This document shows, piece by piece, positions 26,301-40,197 of a stretch of DNA of 64,000 bases. How positions within the stretch are numbered: position 1 is the stretch's first letter; each line of letters begins with the position of its first letter. Below the pieces are notes generated by a model that worked only from the letters and a program-made list of their open reading frames with translations, was not told the origin of the DNA and searched no databases. The position numbers and the translations under genes are program-made. This stretch comes from Saccharina japonica (lineage: Eukaryota > Sar > Phaeophyceae > Laminariales > Laminariaceae): contig MEHQ01000463.1 of the NCBI GenBank assembly GCA_008828725.1, forward strand, positions 1-64,000, written 5' to 3'.

Positions 26301-29300
26301 ATAGAAGGGACATCATCCCGCACCAAACCAACAAATCTCCCACGACGAAAGTGACCTCGAATTTGGCCAGACACGTAGATTGGCATTCTGGCTGCTGCTC
26401 GTTGATTTTTGGGGTGTTTGCTCGACGCGTGCTACGATGATAGACGTAAGCATTTTTTGCTTGAAATAATGTTTTTCTGAATGACTTCGTAGTAAGGGTC
26501 GTTCTTATCGAGCAACTTTTTTTCCAAAATTTCCAAAAAAAGTGAAAAAAAAAAAAAAAAACCAGGAAAATCAAGAAAAAACAGGATTTATTTGGAAATT
26601 TGGAATTTTAACAGAGGACAATTTTTTCGGAAGGCTTCGCATTCCAATATTTGGAAATTATTTTTGGAAAATTTGGAAGTCCTAAAAATTGCGCGAAAAC
26701 ATTATTTGGAATTGATTGGAAAAAAAGTTGCTCGATAAGAACGACCCTAAAGGCTCCTTAGCCCAAACTCGTCGGAATTTAAATTTTTGTGTCGCATCAA
26801 TTTTCATTCCATACGTAGGCCATGAGGTTCGTTCATCAGGTATATAGCAGTCTCACTTCTCTTCAAACTCAGGTTTTGGATGAGGTATACACATAAGTAT
26901 ATATATATATATAGAGCTCCTCAAGTGACCACCAACCCTCAAAGAAAAAAAACATGGTTGCAACTTTACCTTAAGGTAGCATGCGTCTGCACTTGGGTTT
27001 TGTATAGACGGGGCGTCGTGATCGTGGTGCGGGGGCGGGGTGGTGTTTCAACGACGGACACCCCCGGCGACATTTGTTTACTGTTGCTATTCTAAATATA
27101 CACCGGGGGGTCTACAGCAGGATAGATAATATATGAGGTCGTGCTAAAAAACTCGTACATATGATACAGTAGTAGAGGGGGGTTACTACAAAAAAAAACA
27201 CGCACGGCATTGTTTTTTGTGCACGGCATTGGGCACTGAACGGAAGAATCACCACCACACGATTGCTTTCTGCCGCTGCTCAGTCTGCACTTAGAGGGCT
27301 ATGATTGGAGCTGTCAGTATCTACAGCAATAGCTCTGCCATCAGAAGTTTTGGCGCGTGTTCTGTTGACCAACCCTGCGCGGTGGGGCGCGCCTACCCAC
27401 CCACCCACCCACCTGCAGCACCAGACAGCGCAAAGCAAAACATGCCACTTTTCATCGGTGGCTGTACTACTATAGCATTTACTGCTGTTATTGTTGTAAG
27501 GCTTCCCCGCTTGATGAACTCTACGCACGTACTCCCACGTTATTAAAAAATAGCAAGCTCGTAAAACCAGCCCGACACACAACCCGAGGGGTACTACTAC
27601 TACTACTACTTCTATCCTGAAATATTGGGGTAGTTTGAGAGTTGCAATGGTTGAAAGCTCCGTCAGTGTCATAGTTGACGAGTTTGGGCTATACTATAGT
27701 CAAGTGAAACGAATCATCCTTTCTGAGGCACTAGTTTATGGCCGGTGTTGAGCTGTTCAAGCAAACAGCAACCGGCTAGTATGTTATCCTATTGCGGGAG
27801 GCCATAGTAAATGCTAGTAAATAGGACCTACGGTCCACACAAAAAACTACCAGGTACGTATTTATATATTTTTACTAACAACATTCGAGAACTACGCACA
27901 ATAGCGCATACAGCGCATACAGAGCATACATCGCATACAGCGCATACAGCGCATACAACACACACATCGCATACAGCGCATACAGCGCACACATCGCACA
28001 CACCGCACACAGTTCATACAGCGCATACAGCGCATACATCGCATACAAATATTGGGGTCGGGTTGTGGGAACAATATTCTTCGAAGTTCGTCTTTCGAGT
28101 TACGGTGAGAGATATATTGAGTTATTCACAGATCCATCCTCATGCGAGGAGCTCAGAAAATAAGCCGCCAGCCCTAAAAGGCACAATTGCCAAGCTCCCT
28201 ACGTGTACCCTAGCACGGAGGTCCTTCGTGTGAGGGACATAAACATTGTTTTTGGCTTAAAAGGGCAGCCCCATATCCCCGACACGAGCACGCCTCCACG
28301 GCAGTTAGTTACTTACCCCCCCCCCCCCCCTTCCCACATACGACTACGACCATGCATGAAAATGAAGTACACCCCCCGACAGCAACGGCAGCAGTCAGTA
28401 ACATATCAAAATCGTGCTTCGTGCATGACGCCCTATGTACCGATGTTTGTCTTGGGGGTTTGGGGGCAGATGGTCCTTGCTCTGGAGAACGACGCGTACT
28501 CCATGCTGCTGGACGAGATGATTGAAAGGTGGGAGAAACAACGAAACACGCGCATTGCTTTTTTTAGGGGGGGAGCGGGTAGACTGAAAAGGCGATTAGA
28601 GGCGAGCTATGTGCACGTGACGAATGACTTGGGGGGGGGTGTACTCATTTTCATGCATGGTCATAGCCGTATGTATGGCCATAGACCCTCGCACCCCTTT
28701 GTACAACGCCGGGACGGATCGCCGTCGGGTTGTCACCGACCAGAGGCAGACATATGCTCGCACCGAACGCGAGGCGGCGCCGTGAGGTGTTTTAGGCGAG
28801 TCGAACGCTGAGTTCGAGCTGCATTCTCCCCTGAGAACCGCTTGCGAGGCAGAATCCCTTGCGTATGGATGGCAGCGTCGAATTCATTGTTTTGTCTTCC
28901 GGTGTGTTTCTGGGAGCGAGGGGGGTGGTCGGGGTAGGCTAGACCCCGCTGCCATATAAATACATGTGTTTCCTTGAAAACAAAAAAGTCAGGGTCTCCA
29001 AGGAGTCGTCTTTTCGCGCAGCTTGACCGGTCGGTCGGCGAATCATGTCGGAGATGACCCTAACGCATATCGCGGGTGGGTGGCCGGAAGGCATGTACGG
29101 TCGGATCGCGGGGAATTTTCTGCCTTCCTGCCTCGTGCGCGGTTTTGAGCAAAGCATGGCAACCCACGCCTCTCACGCTGTGGATGGACAAGTGAAGTAC
29201 AGTATAGCCTGTCTGGTTCGTGTGGTTTCGAGTACAACATAGTGAAAACCTCAATGTTTGTTTTTGTTTCAACGATGTGAACCTCCGTTTAGCCAAGGGT

Positions 29301-32300
29301 GTATTTGTAGTCACCTCTGGCTATCCCAGGCTTGAAGTTTTGTTTTTCGTTCGACGCCGCTCGCTTTCTCTGTCGGTTCTTCGTTCATCTTCTGCCCGAT
29401 CGTTGTTGCCGTCCGAGCAGGCCAGCATGCCTCCCGGAATGCAACAAGATCGTCACCAAGGTGAGCGGAGTGGTCGAGACTTGGCATCTGGGCACACACA
29501 CGCACATCGACCCAAACACGCATCCGTACCAGTCAAAAACCCTCGCGTTATCTATCAACATAAGAAAGCCCTTCGCAACCGTTTAGAGTTCAACGTGATA
29601 CGCCAGCCCGGAAAGTGAGGGGGGCGCCGGCTGTTGCTATTCTAAATATGCACCGGGGAGTCCACAGCAGGATAGATAGAGTGAAGGGTGACAGGATTGT
29701 GCGCACAATATATTGTTTCCCAACGGCTCGCGGTAATTTTTAGCCTGCCGACTGTTTCCACCCCTTCCACTGAGGAAATCGACCCCCCCCCCCCCCGACC
29801 CTCCCCACTCCCCAGGTCTGCCCCTCGCCACAAGCAGTGACCGCAGAGCATTTGCGAATAGGGTCTGCCTATTTTTAACGTGCCTATATCAAACACTGCT
29901 CTTCTTGAGCTTCTTCTACTCCAGGTCTATGCTCGTACAGCAGTAGCAGTAGTCATCAGTAATTAACTCTATTGGGCAGTACAACGCCTCCCCCCAGCGT
30001 AGTTGGTATGAACACGCGAGGAGTTCCACTTAAGCGTCCAAAATGCGCGCGGAAATAGCGAGACAGCATCGAATTCGCAAGCAAGCGCAAAATGCTGACA
30101 GCCGCAGGAGAAGAGAGGCCACAGTACAGAGGTCAGGGCCATCCTTTTGGCCCGTGCTCCCACAACTCATTTATCACAATCACGGTAAGGGTTTCTCGCC
30201 TTACGCTAACACGAGTGATGTCTGACCATCGGCTTCATTTCCTTGGCCATCGCGACGGTCGCCGGGTTAAAAATATCAGAGCCCTATGTATGTATACGTA
30301 TTGGCGGAGCTACGTACTGCAGGCGCGATCCTGTTGAAGTTCATCTTTTTCCGCGTTGTGCAAGCAAAGGAGTGGAGCTCGACTATCACGGGGGGGGGGG
30401 GAGGGCGGTCGCTGGGTTGAAAAGCCGACACCTCCCATCATTTGGCGGAGAGAGAGAGAGCTTCGTACAGTAGGCACGGTTCTTACTGCTGAGTGAGGTC
30501 CTTTTCTCGCACCTTCCGTTGTAACGGTGCCTCGACCATGGCTGGCTCCGTTTCCTTCGATATCACGTCGTCGCTGGTTGCTGCTGGGCTGAAACTGAAA
30601 CACGGAAACTAAAACTAAAACTGAAACTGAAACAAAAAACTGAAACCGTTTAAAAAAACAGGTACTGTCGGAAGACCTTCGTCGGTGGGACATCGCCTAC
30701 GAGCTTATACGAGACGCAGCCCGCCGAGCCCTTGGGAAGGGGGCAGGGAGGCTCAACGACGGCGAGGTGGGGTGACAATGGTTAACGTCGCTGAAGTCAC
30801 CGTTCTCTGTAGGAAGTCCGGGGCAAACACATGCGTTACTGCTACTGTGTAACTTGAATAACGGAGGGGTTTCCATTTCTGTCGACAAAGTTTTTTTTTT
30901 TTTTTTTTTCCGGGTCGTGAACTGGGTGTCGGTTTCGGGCGCCTCCGATAAATCCTTGCACCCCTGAAAAACTAAAGAAGCATATTTCACGCGATTTTCA
31001 CGTAAACACTTGTCTCCCAAAAAACCGTGGGAGCAGCTCGAAAGGGGGCTGCTGACGGGAGGTAGGCGTGCTTGTGCATCTGGGACCACAGAGTTGGATT
31101 GTTCTTGCGTTGCGGGAGGTATTGTCGGGTCTGCATAAAAATACGTCCTTTTGTGGCAAAATTTTCCCCCCTGTATAAAAGTGGCCGTGTATATATGCTC
31201 GCAAAAGGATCTGCTATCCTTGTGGGGTAGGGCGATTCAATCTCCAAAGCTGGTCCTTGCTGCTTTTTGCTTGGTTTGGGGTGCTATATGGGTTGGGACG
31301 ACGACCCACGCGGACCCACGCGCGCTAAACGAAAATCAAGTATATATATATATACACACACGTTTCATCTCAGGTTTTGTTTCAGGAACGACCGCATAGA
31401 AGGGACATCATCCCGCACCAAACCAACAAATCTCCCACGACGAAAGTGACCTCGAATTTGGCCAGACACGTAGATTGGCATTCTGGCTGCTGCTCGTTGA
31501 TTTTTGGGGTGTTTGCTCGACGCGTGCTACGATGATAGACGTAAGCATTTTTTGCTTGAAATAATGTTTTTCTGAATGACTTCGTAGTAAGGGTCGTTCT
31601 TATCGAGCAACTTTTTTTCCAAAATTTCCAAAAAAAGTGAAAAAAAAAAAAAAAAACCAGGAAAATCAAGAAAAAACAGGATTTATTTGGAAATTTGGAA
31701 TTTTAACAGAGGACAATTTTTTCGGAAGGCTTCGCATTCCAATATTTGGAAATTATTTTTGGAAAATTTGGAAGTCCTAAAAATTGCGCGAAAACATTAT
31801 TTGGAATTGATTGGAAAAAAAGTTGCTCGATAAGAACGACCCTAAAGGCTCCTTAGCCCAAACTCGTCGGAATTTAAATTTTTGTGTCGCATCAATTTTC
31901 ATTCCATACGTAGGCCATGAGGTTCGTTCATCAGGTATATAGCAGTCTCACTTCTCTTCAAACTCAGGTTTTGGATGAGGTATACACATAAGTATATATA
32001 TATATAGAGCTCCTCAAGTGACCACCAACCCTCAAAGAAAAAAAACATGGTTGCAACTTTACCTTAAGGTAGCATGCGTCTGCACTTGGGTTTTGTATAG
32101 ACGGGGCGTCGTGATCGTGGTGCGGGGGGCGGGGTGGTGTTTCAACGACGGACACCCCCGGCGACATTTGTTTACTTCGGACTTTCACAGGTAGAGCATA
32201 GAACGACACACTTTGTCACTTTTATTTAGGTCTTCACAGGCAGAATGTATAGCCAGTACACGTTGGATTTTTGGACTTCTACCCTGGCCGAAATATAGAT

Positions 32301-35300
32301 GTCGTACCGGTAATAATATAGACGTCGTACCGAGCTTGCCGAAATATGGAGTGGACCGGCACATATCGAGTTCGCACCGAGCCTCACCGGAGAGGTCGGG
32401 GGAGGGGGAGTATTGAGGCCGTACCGAACCTTACCCGAGGAATTCGGTGGAGCATTTTACGTATTTACCGAGCAAATGGCCTTGTAACTCACCTCATCGA
32501 TGTGTTCGTTTCACCCATCCACCCACCCTACCCCAGTACAGTACGCGATAGCAGTTCATAACCTCCTATTGATAGTATTCCGGCTAGGGCTCACGGCATA
32601 TTGTCATGCCAACGTTACGTACAGTAGTCCATAGAGCTTGGCGTATTAAACGGTTTCGACTTTGGAAGCTATTAGCGTTAAAAGCTTGCACGTTTGTGTA
32701 CTCGTAGCTTTGCATACCTCCTGACAGATCTATCTACATATATAATATATCATCTCACAGATAGATCACACAGATCATCTAGTTCCTCATCCGCCGTAGT
32801 GAGAGACTGTGCATGATCTGTATAATGTGCAAATCCAACCCAGAACAACGTGTGGTATAGATCATGTAGATTATTATACCTGTCCCACCCGGCAACATGC
32901 ACTAGGTCATACAGATCATGCAATATCGGGAATAAATCTCTCTGTCTTGAAAGGTCTACTGCTTATAGATCATGAAGGACGTGGGAAAATCGATGATGTG
33001 TCTGACATGTGAAACACTGCCACACTACATGCCCATATGTTTTCGTTGCCAACGTTAGCCGAGGCCCGTTTTTTTCGTTGCCGGTTGTTGTGGCTGTAAA
33101 AAAAACGAATGCCCCCTTTCGTTCCAGCTTGCGGTGCTGTCTGGGATGCTCCGCCTCCACCCTCTCCTTCGGCAACGGCACTGCTCCGACTGGCCGGAGT
33201 ACCACTGGGCGGAGCTGTGCAAGCGCATGCGTCTGGAAGACGTCAGGAGCTTGGACAAGGTGCGAAAACACCCCCCCCTCCGCTCAAGCGGAGGAGGAAG
33301 AATAATAATAAGAATGCGTGGACCATAGGCAGTACAGTAGATAGTGGTATAAGTATGACATGATGTGACGCTCAGCAGGCTTCTTTTTCGCGTGGGAAGG
33401 CCACTTACGCAGAAACTGCACCAAGTGTCCCCTTTCGAGAGGCGTCAGAGGGAATGTAGTACCAACCATTGGAAGGGGGGGTACTGTAGTTGGTACGACA
33501 CCCACAGCAGCTCTCGCGGTAAATCCTTACTTATTCAGGAACTACATACAGTAAGTGGAAGCCTCGACGACGCGAGCGACAACAACAGCAGTTTCACTTT
33601 CTGATCAAGAAAAGTTTGTGACTGATGGGCCGTGGAGCTCCTTAGTTCAGGGACTTGTGGAGTCCTCGCGAGGAAAACAAGTTTACACACACTTCCACAC
33701 CTCCACCCCTGAACTTTAGCAGGAGGCCGGGGCTAGCATCGCTGTAACACCGGGCTGGGTGGATGGGGCCAAGCTCAATACACAAACCACAAAGTGTCAT
33801 TTATAGCGCCATAGTCGGTGACGTTCCCAATGGCAGTTACATGTTACGGTTCGCGTACTTACACGCATGCCTACGCGTCAGTAGTGTACCCGTCGGTATG
33901 CTATAGAGGATATAATCTCCAGACGCCGCAATCTGCTCAACATCGTTGGGACCACGTTCCGTTCATATACACGGGGAGGGATTTTTCCTCCTTCCCGTTA
34001 AGCGTGTCAATATTTTTGTTTGTCAACGTTAGTTTTCGTATGAGGGATGTATATCCTATCGGGGCTCCTAAGAAGCTAGGTGCTCCTCTATCGTAGTGTG
34101 CGCTCTCTTTCAACCATTGGAAACAGCCATCGGAAACAATGCCTAACACACACATATATATATATAGATACATATATATGTATGTATATACTGTACAAAG
34201 TTCCTCTTCGGGATTGTGGCTGACTTGAAATCTCGGGGGGGGGGGGGGGGGGGGGGGGGGGANNNNNNNNNNNNNNNNNNNGGTGGGGGGTGTCGCAAGC
34301 TGAAAAGGGAGAGCAAGCGTTCGATCCTCGTATGTACCAGCTACTACTCGTATGTAGCCACTTGGGGGCAAGAACAAAGAACCTGAAAAAGCTCACAAAA
34401 CCTACAGGAAAAAAAAAACGTACGTAGCCACCAGGCAAAAAAACAGGCAAGCAAACAACACCGACCTGCCCGGACGAGTCTATGGTTAGCTCTATATAAC
34501 GACGGCCTGCAAGCACCGCCCGCACCAAGAAACGCAAGCCTGCTTGAATCGCGCGAGGGGAAAAGTGATTTGCTTTGTGTCGAACTACAAGGAAGGGGTT
34601 GTGCGTCACTCCCGTAGCCGTAGTCCGGACGATGGTCCATGTGTGTGGCACGCTGACAACAAGTACATACATACGTACCATGCATATTCTCATTTTTCTT
34701 CCGCGCTACCCAGGGGTTCAAGTCAAATATGTTACGGTCGCCTTGTCCCTTTAAAATACCTCGGTCTACCGCATTGTTTGACTTTTGAGTTAACTCCCAT
34801 GAAAGGTTCCACGGAACTGAAAAAAAAAAAGTTTGGATGGGAGTAAATTTTACTTCCCCCAAAGTGTTTTTACTTCCATGGAAGAAAAATGTCACTACCA
34901 TGGAAGTTTGCGGAAGCTCATTTTTACTTTCATATATGGACATTTTTTTACTTCCAGGTGCTTGAATTGAAAGTGAACCATGGAAGCGAGGGCATGGATT
35001 CACCCCATGCTCGCTGTTGGTACACCGTCCCATCCAAAGTGGCCCTATCCCGATTACCGAAACGTGGACCAAATACAAACTTGATATTAAAAAACCGTGT
35101 AGCGCGCAGCGCGGAACCACACTAGGCCTGTCTAGTGGCCGAAGGCCCTCTTCAACCGGAAGCTTCCACGGAGCCACGGAAGTGTTTTTACTTCCATGGA
35201 AGTAAATACGGTTCACTTCCATGAAAGTTTACACATATATAAGTCTATATACTTCCATGAAAGAAAAGTGGTTTTTGTACTTCCATGGAAATAGAATACC

Positions 35301-38300
35301 GGTACATACTGTAACTGCAACTCCATGGAATTGACAAATGAAACACAAACTACGAGTACAGAAACAGTCACTGCTGTGTGGTTGGGGGGGGTTGCTCTAC
35401 AAAATCGGAGTCATACACGGCACGTCGCGGGCGAAACATGGTCCTATCTGTGCTATTGCTCGGAGCTCACTCTGCTGCTCGTACGTAAGCAGTTCATACC
35501 ACCAAATAAAGTTATCATTGTTCTGGTCTCTTAAAAATATCTTCAAAGCCCTAAGCGGTTAACCTAACAAGCTACTTGACGGGGCACTTGACTGAACAGG
35601 TATTCGTGCACGGGGCGCACGGAACGAAGTGCTACATCGTTCTCAGGGGGTTGGCGAGAATACTGCAGCCCGAGGAGGACGCGAAGACGGGGGTGATTCA
35701 CTACCGCGCTTACGCGGACATCGGCCCGGGAGACGTGAGAGCGCGCGCGCGTTTCGTTCGTCTGTTTCTCGTCTCAGTGTGTTTTTTGTGCCGGGTACGT
35801 ACGCACGTATTATACGGCTTTCGTGTTTTGATGACACGGGGTGCGGTTGTGGTGCTGGCTGTGATTTGCAGCGCCATATCGTTTCCTAGGAAAACCAATT
35901 ACCATTCTGCCCTTAAATATATGGACAGTTTGGGTTGCATACTGTAGTGTTGAGCTACCCTGCCACGCGTAAGGCTTTCGTTATCGCGCTGCTGCTCCGT
36001 GCGACATCCACCCACCCATCCACCCACTCACCCGTCCATCCACCCATCCATCTACCCATCCATCCACCCATCCGTTCGTGTTGCGGTGATTGTTTCTGTC
36101 TTTTGGTGGGTACACACCCTGGAAATGATCAGGTGGTGGGGGATAGCGTCTTGGAAGGCGTTCCTCTCCGGTCGACCACCGTGGTGGCGGTTACGGACTG
36201 CGAGTTCGCCGTGCTGGACGAGTCGGACTACGCCTTGGTCAGAGACCGAGGGCACTCGCAGATGTCCCTCGACGACAAGTGCCATTTCCTCAAGTAAGCG
36301 GGTGTCTACTAACTCTCGGAGCGTGGGAAGTTAAGCGTAAGCGGCGTGACACTGCGAGTCGCTGCTCCATACGTAGCGGGCCCTCTAAACCAGCACACGG
36401 TACGCAATGGCCCATGCCACCAGAGAGGCTGACAAGGACTCCAACTGAATAAACGTCCACGGACCGCTAATCGTAAACATGAACTTAAGCATCGTGAGAG
36501 CGGCGCCCTATCGCGCACGTCGGCAACCACTCCTCCAGTCGTACGTGCGGGGGGTCCACCACGTTATTTCATTTTTTTTTCATTTACTGCCATCGAAATA
36601 AGTTTTACTTCTTCTATGGATTTATTTTTACTTCGTATGGAAGTAAAGACACTTCCATGGAAACGTCTATGGAAGTAAATAGCATTTACTTCCATGGAAG
36701 TAAATTTATCTTCCATATTACGTGGAATGTTCCGTTCGAATAGGGCCTTCGGCCACTGCTGTAGACATATTTAGTGTGGTTCCGCGCTGCGCGCTGCACG
36801 GTTTTCCATAGCTCTCGTTTGTATTTTGTCCACGTTTTGGGAATCGGGATGGGCCCACTTTGGGTGGGACGGTGTACCAACTGGGAGCAAGGGGTGAATT
36901 CATGCCCTCGCTTCCATGTTTTACTTCCAGAAAGTAAAACATGTATCAATGGTTACTTCCAATTTACTCACATGGGAGTAAATTTTGCTCCAATGGAAGT
37001 AAACAAAATTCCACGGAAGTACGTTTTTGTTTCCAGTCAACAAACTTCCATGGAAGTAAATTTATTTCGATGTAAATTATAATGGAAGTAAGCTAAAAAA
37101 GTAAAATAATGTGATAAGATCGTATATACGTGCGTGGCGAAACGATGGTTGTTCAACCAGGAACCATCTTGCTGTAAATGTTGCGCCCTCCATTGATGTG
37201 TTGTGCTATACCCGACATTAGTACATTTTGTTATTTTTTGTCAAACATGTTTATGACAGACGGAGTGTCGCGACTGATGAACGTAACTGCTCAATATCAC
37301 CGCAGAGTACGCGTCACTGTAGTTTATATATATGCCATACACGTAGGACAAGGAGAGAAAACGCACGCCACAAAACCGCCGGCTTACCTTCCTTCCTCGT
37401 CTCGGGGGGTTGTTTCTCGCACAACCATGGCTATTCCGCCAAATAAGCCCACCCCCCCTCACATGGTCCTGATGATGTCTGCCGAAACAGGACCGTCGGT
37501 ATGATGAGGCTCAGCTCCACGTATCACCTGTACAAGATAGCCCTCCTCGTTAAGACTGCCGACGCCGCTAAGGATAGCGTGATTCTCAGGTCCGGCGAGC
37601 CTTCAAAGGCCCTGTACTTCATCGCGTCAGGGACGGTCGAAGTCATTCAAGTAAGACGGGGGAGGCATCGTGCTGGCGATGCTGTTTGTTTGTTTGTTTG
37701 CTTGTTTATTTATTTTTATGTGTGGTTGTGTCGCTTGTAAATGGTATCCATTGTTGTTGTTGCTGTTGCTGTTGGAGGCATTCCGTATGCCGCATGCGTA
37801 CACAAGTACACAGGTAGGCGGAAGTAGCTGGCGAAACCAAAAGTATTGCAACAACTATACTCAGAGTTGAGAACCGCATCACGCCAATACGAAAAACCTA
37901 CGTACGTACCAGGTCCGAATTATGAGGAGGCCTTATACAATCATAAATATGACTTATTCATGATACAAAAATATAATTATACTTGACCCATTCAGAATTG
38001 AAAAAAATGTCCCACCCTAATTCCAAGTAGTTTGCCCCCAAATTCGTGGGACCAGTTCTTAAGGGGTTAAAATTGGTCATGGGATTTCGTTTCATTCATC
38101 GGGTAGTATGATGAACGTTTTCGTCGGGTTTAAACCTTTTTTTCCATTTATTTATTTCTCAGTATCAGTTGTCAGAGGTGACGTATACCAGGTATACTGC
38201 AGTAATAATACTACTTATATTATAGTACCACAGGCCCTCAAGCGCGAATCCTCTGAAGGAAAGAAAAACAAGTCGCAAACCCCTTCCGCAGCACGCGTTG

Positions 38301-40157
38301 GGGGAAACCCTCCTGTGCTTGACAACGTTCACGGTGCCGATCACCATCCCCTCACGGAATAATGCCTCCTTGCGTACGATCCCCATCAGGTACGGAAGCG
38401 GAGGGTACGGAGTCGATATGCTGGGAAGGGTATTCTGGGTGCCGGTGGTGCTGTTGGCGGGATCAGGGGGGGCGGCGGCGGCGCGCTGCCACCGGCGCGG
38501 GGGCGGGCGGGGGAGGGGCAGCATTAACAGCGTCAGCAGTATCAGCTGCAGCCGGGTCGAGCCCACGAGAAGGGGAGGAAAAAGCGGAGTTCGTCTACAA
38601 GGTGGCATAACAGAGAGTTGGGTATACGGGGGTGGGCTACAAACTACTGCTGTTGTAAGGTTGATCTTGCCATGGCGCCGTTGGTTCACGCCGGCACCAT
38701 TTGGCGGTTCGCGTCGAACGATTGACTGCAAGAACCATTCGGACGCCTGACGTTGTTCTGACGCAGAAAAAAAAAATCTCTAGGTAGTACGTACGGGCAC
38801 ACGCCACTCTGAAGCATTCAATCTTGCAGCTTGCAGCAGGTTTTCCTGTTGTGCCGTTTGGGGTACCTGTGGTGTGGCGCCCACATGCCGTGTCCCACTC
38901 CCCCCCCTACCCCCCTTCTCGGTTCGTGAGCGTATCGTTGTTCATATGGTGAAAAACATCGTTCACGTTGCCCCTTTCCTTCCCGCCGAACGGTATTTCC
39001 CCGGGGCGGATACTACGTTACCACCTGCCTCCATTTTCCCCCCTGGTCTCCAAGTCCGCAATTCATTGCATTTACCGTGTTTGCTCACTATAAAAAGGCT
39101 AAGGAGACCCCTTGCGTGACCGCTTTAACGGGCCGTCACCTACATTAAAACTAGCCTCAGCCGTCAGCCCCACCCTTGACTGACCGCCCCCTATACTAAA
39201 ACCAGCGGCAGCTGTCATCCCTCCCTTGACCGACCGCCCCCGACACTAAAACTAGCGTTAGCCGTCACAGCCTCCCCCTTGACTGACCGCCCCCTAGACT
39301 AAAACCAGCGTTAGCCGTCACAGCCCCCCCCCCCCCCCCCCCCTCTTGACTGACCACCCCCTACACTAAAAATAGCGTTATCCGTCACAGCCTCCCCTTG
39401 ACTGACCGCCCCGTACACTAAAACTAGCGTTAGCCGCCACAGCCCCCCCTCCCTTGACTGACCGCGCCGTACACTAAAATTAGCGTCAGCCGTCAGCCGT
39501 CAGCCCTAGAACGCTAGGAGACCGCGGTTAGGCCCCTTAACTGCCCTCTCCGTCGAGTGGGGCGTTCACACGCCCAAACGGGCCGGTCTCCTACTCAATC
39601 AACCATTGACGTTTGGGGGGGGGGGGGGTGCACCTGTAAGGCAGTTGATTCGCTTGATATAGGAACAGCATTTACAGGGTGGAGTGGAACAACAAAGCCA
39701 ATCAATCAATCAATCCATCAATCAATCAATCAATGAATCATATACGGCAATGCTAAGCAGCACACTGGTTGCAGCAGAGGTGTCAAGCATATCTCTCGGC
39801 AACGCGAGGGCAGGCCTCTGTGTATCAGCCCACAGCACGTAACGGCAGGAGTCCGCACGTGATGATTTGTTGTTGTTGTCGTCGTTGTTGTTGTTGTTGT
39901 TGCTGTGCAGCGGGCTAGGAGAGTCTTGACGGTGCTGGAAAGCGGCGAGTACTTCGGGGAATCGGGCGTTATCACGTACTTCAACGGGGGGGGCAAGGCC
40001 ACGGCCAACCTGCCCCCAGTGACGGAGCAGTTTTCGCTCGTGGCGGGCACCAGCGTGGAGCTTCTAGTGCTCCGCCGGAAGCACTTCAACATCATAGAAA
40101 TACCGGTGAAGTCTTCATAAATCACGTTTCATTTTTGAATTGATGTTGTTGTTGTTT

Positions 40158-40197
<40 letters not shown>

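Larger units (their letters stand above)
23262..32175 (+). repeat. 3.85-kb direct duplication containing exons 11-13
   Basis: 23262-27078 matches 28320-32175 (offset 5.06-5.10 kb), separated by 1.24 kb of unrelated sequence. From about 24785/29878 to the end the two are almost identical; before that they differ at many positions. The spacer starts with TGTTGCTATTCTAAATATAC, which also occurs inside each unit (24537, 29634). Confidence 0.9.

Noticed and set aside
27828-28233. His/Thr- and Cys/Met-rich frames
   Set aside because: Translation of the 9-bp GCGCATACA repeat. The regular spacing also suggested a CRISPR array, but there are no spacers and the DNA is eukaryotic.
30310-31089. Minus-strand frames identical in 25217-25994 and 30310-31089
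   Set aside because: They lie antisense to exon 13 and its introns; identity is due to the segmental duplication, not conservation.
34344-35222. 292-codon minus-strand open frame
   Set aside because: It runs through the palindrome-bounded repeat and across intronic sequence of the CNBD gene next to the N gap; composition changes along it and no domain is present. It reflects the repeat, not a gene.
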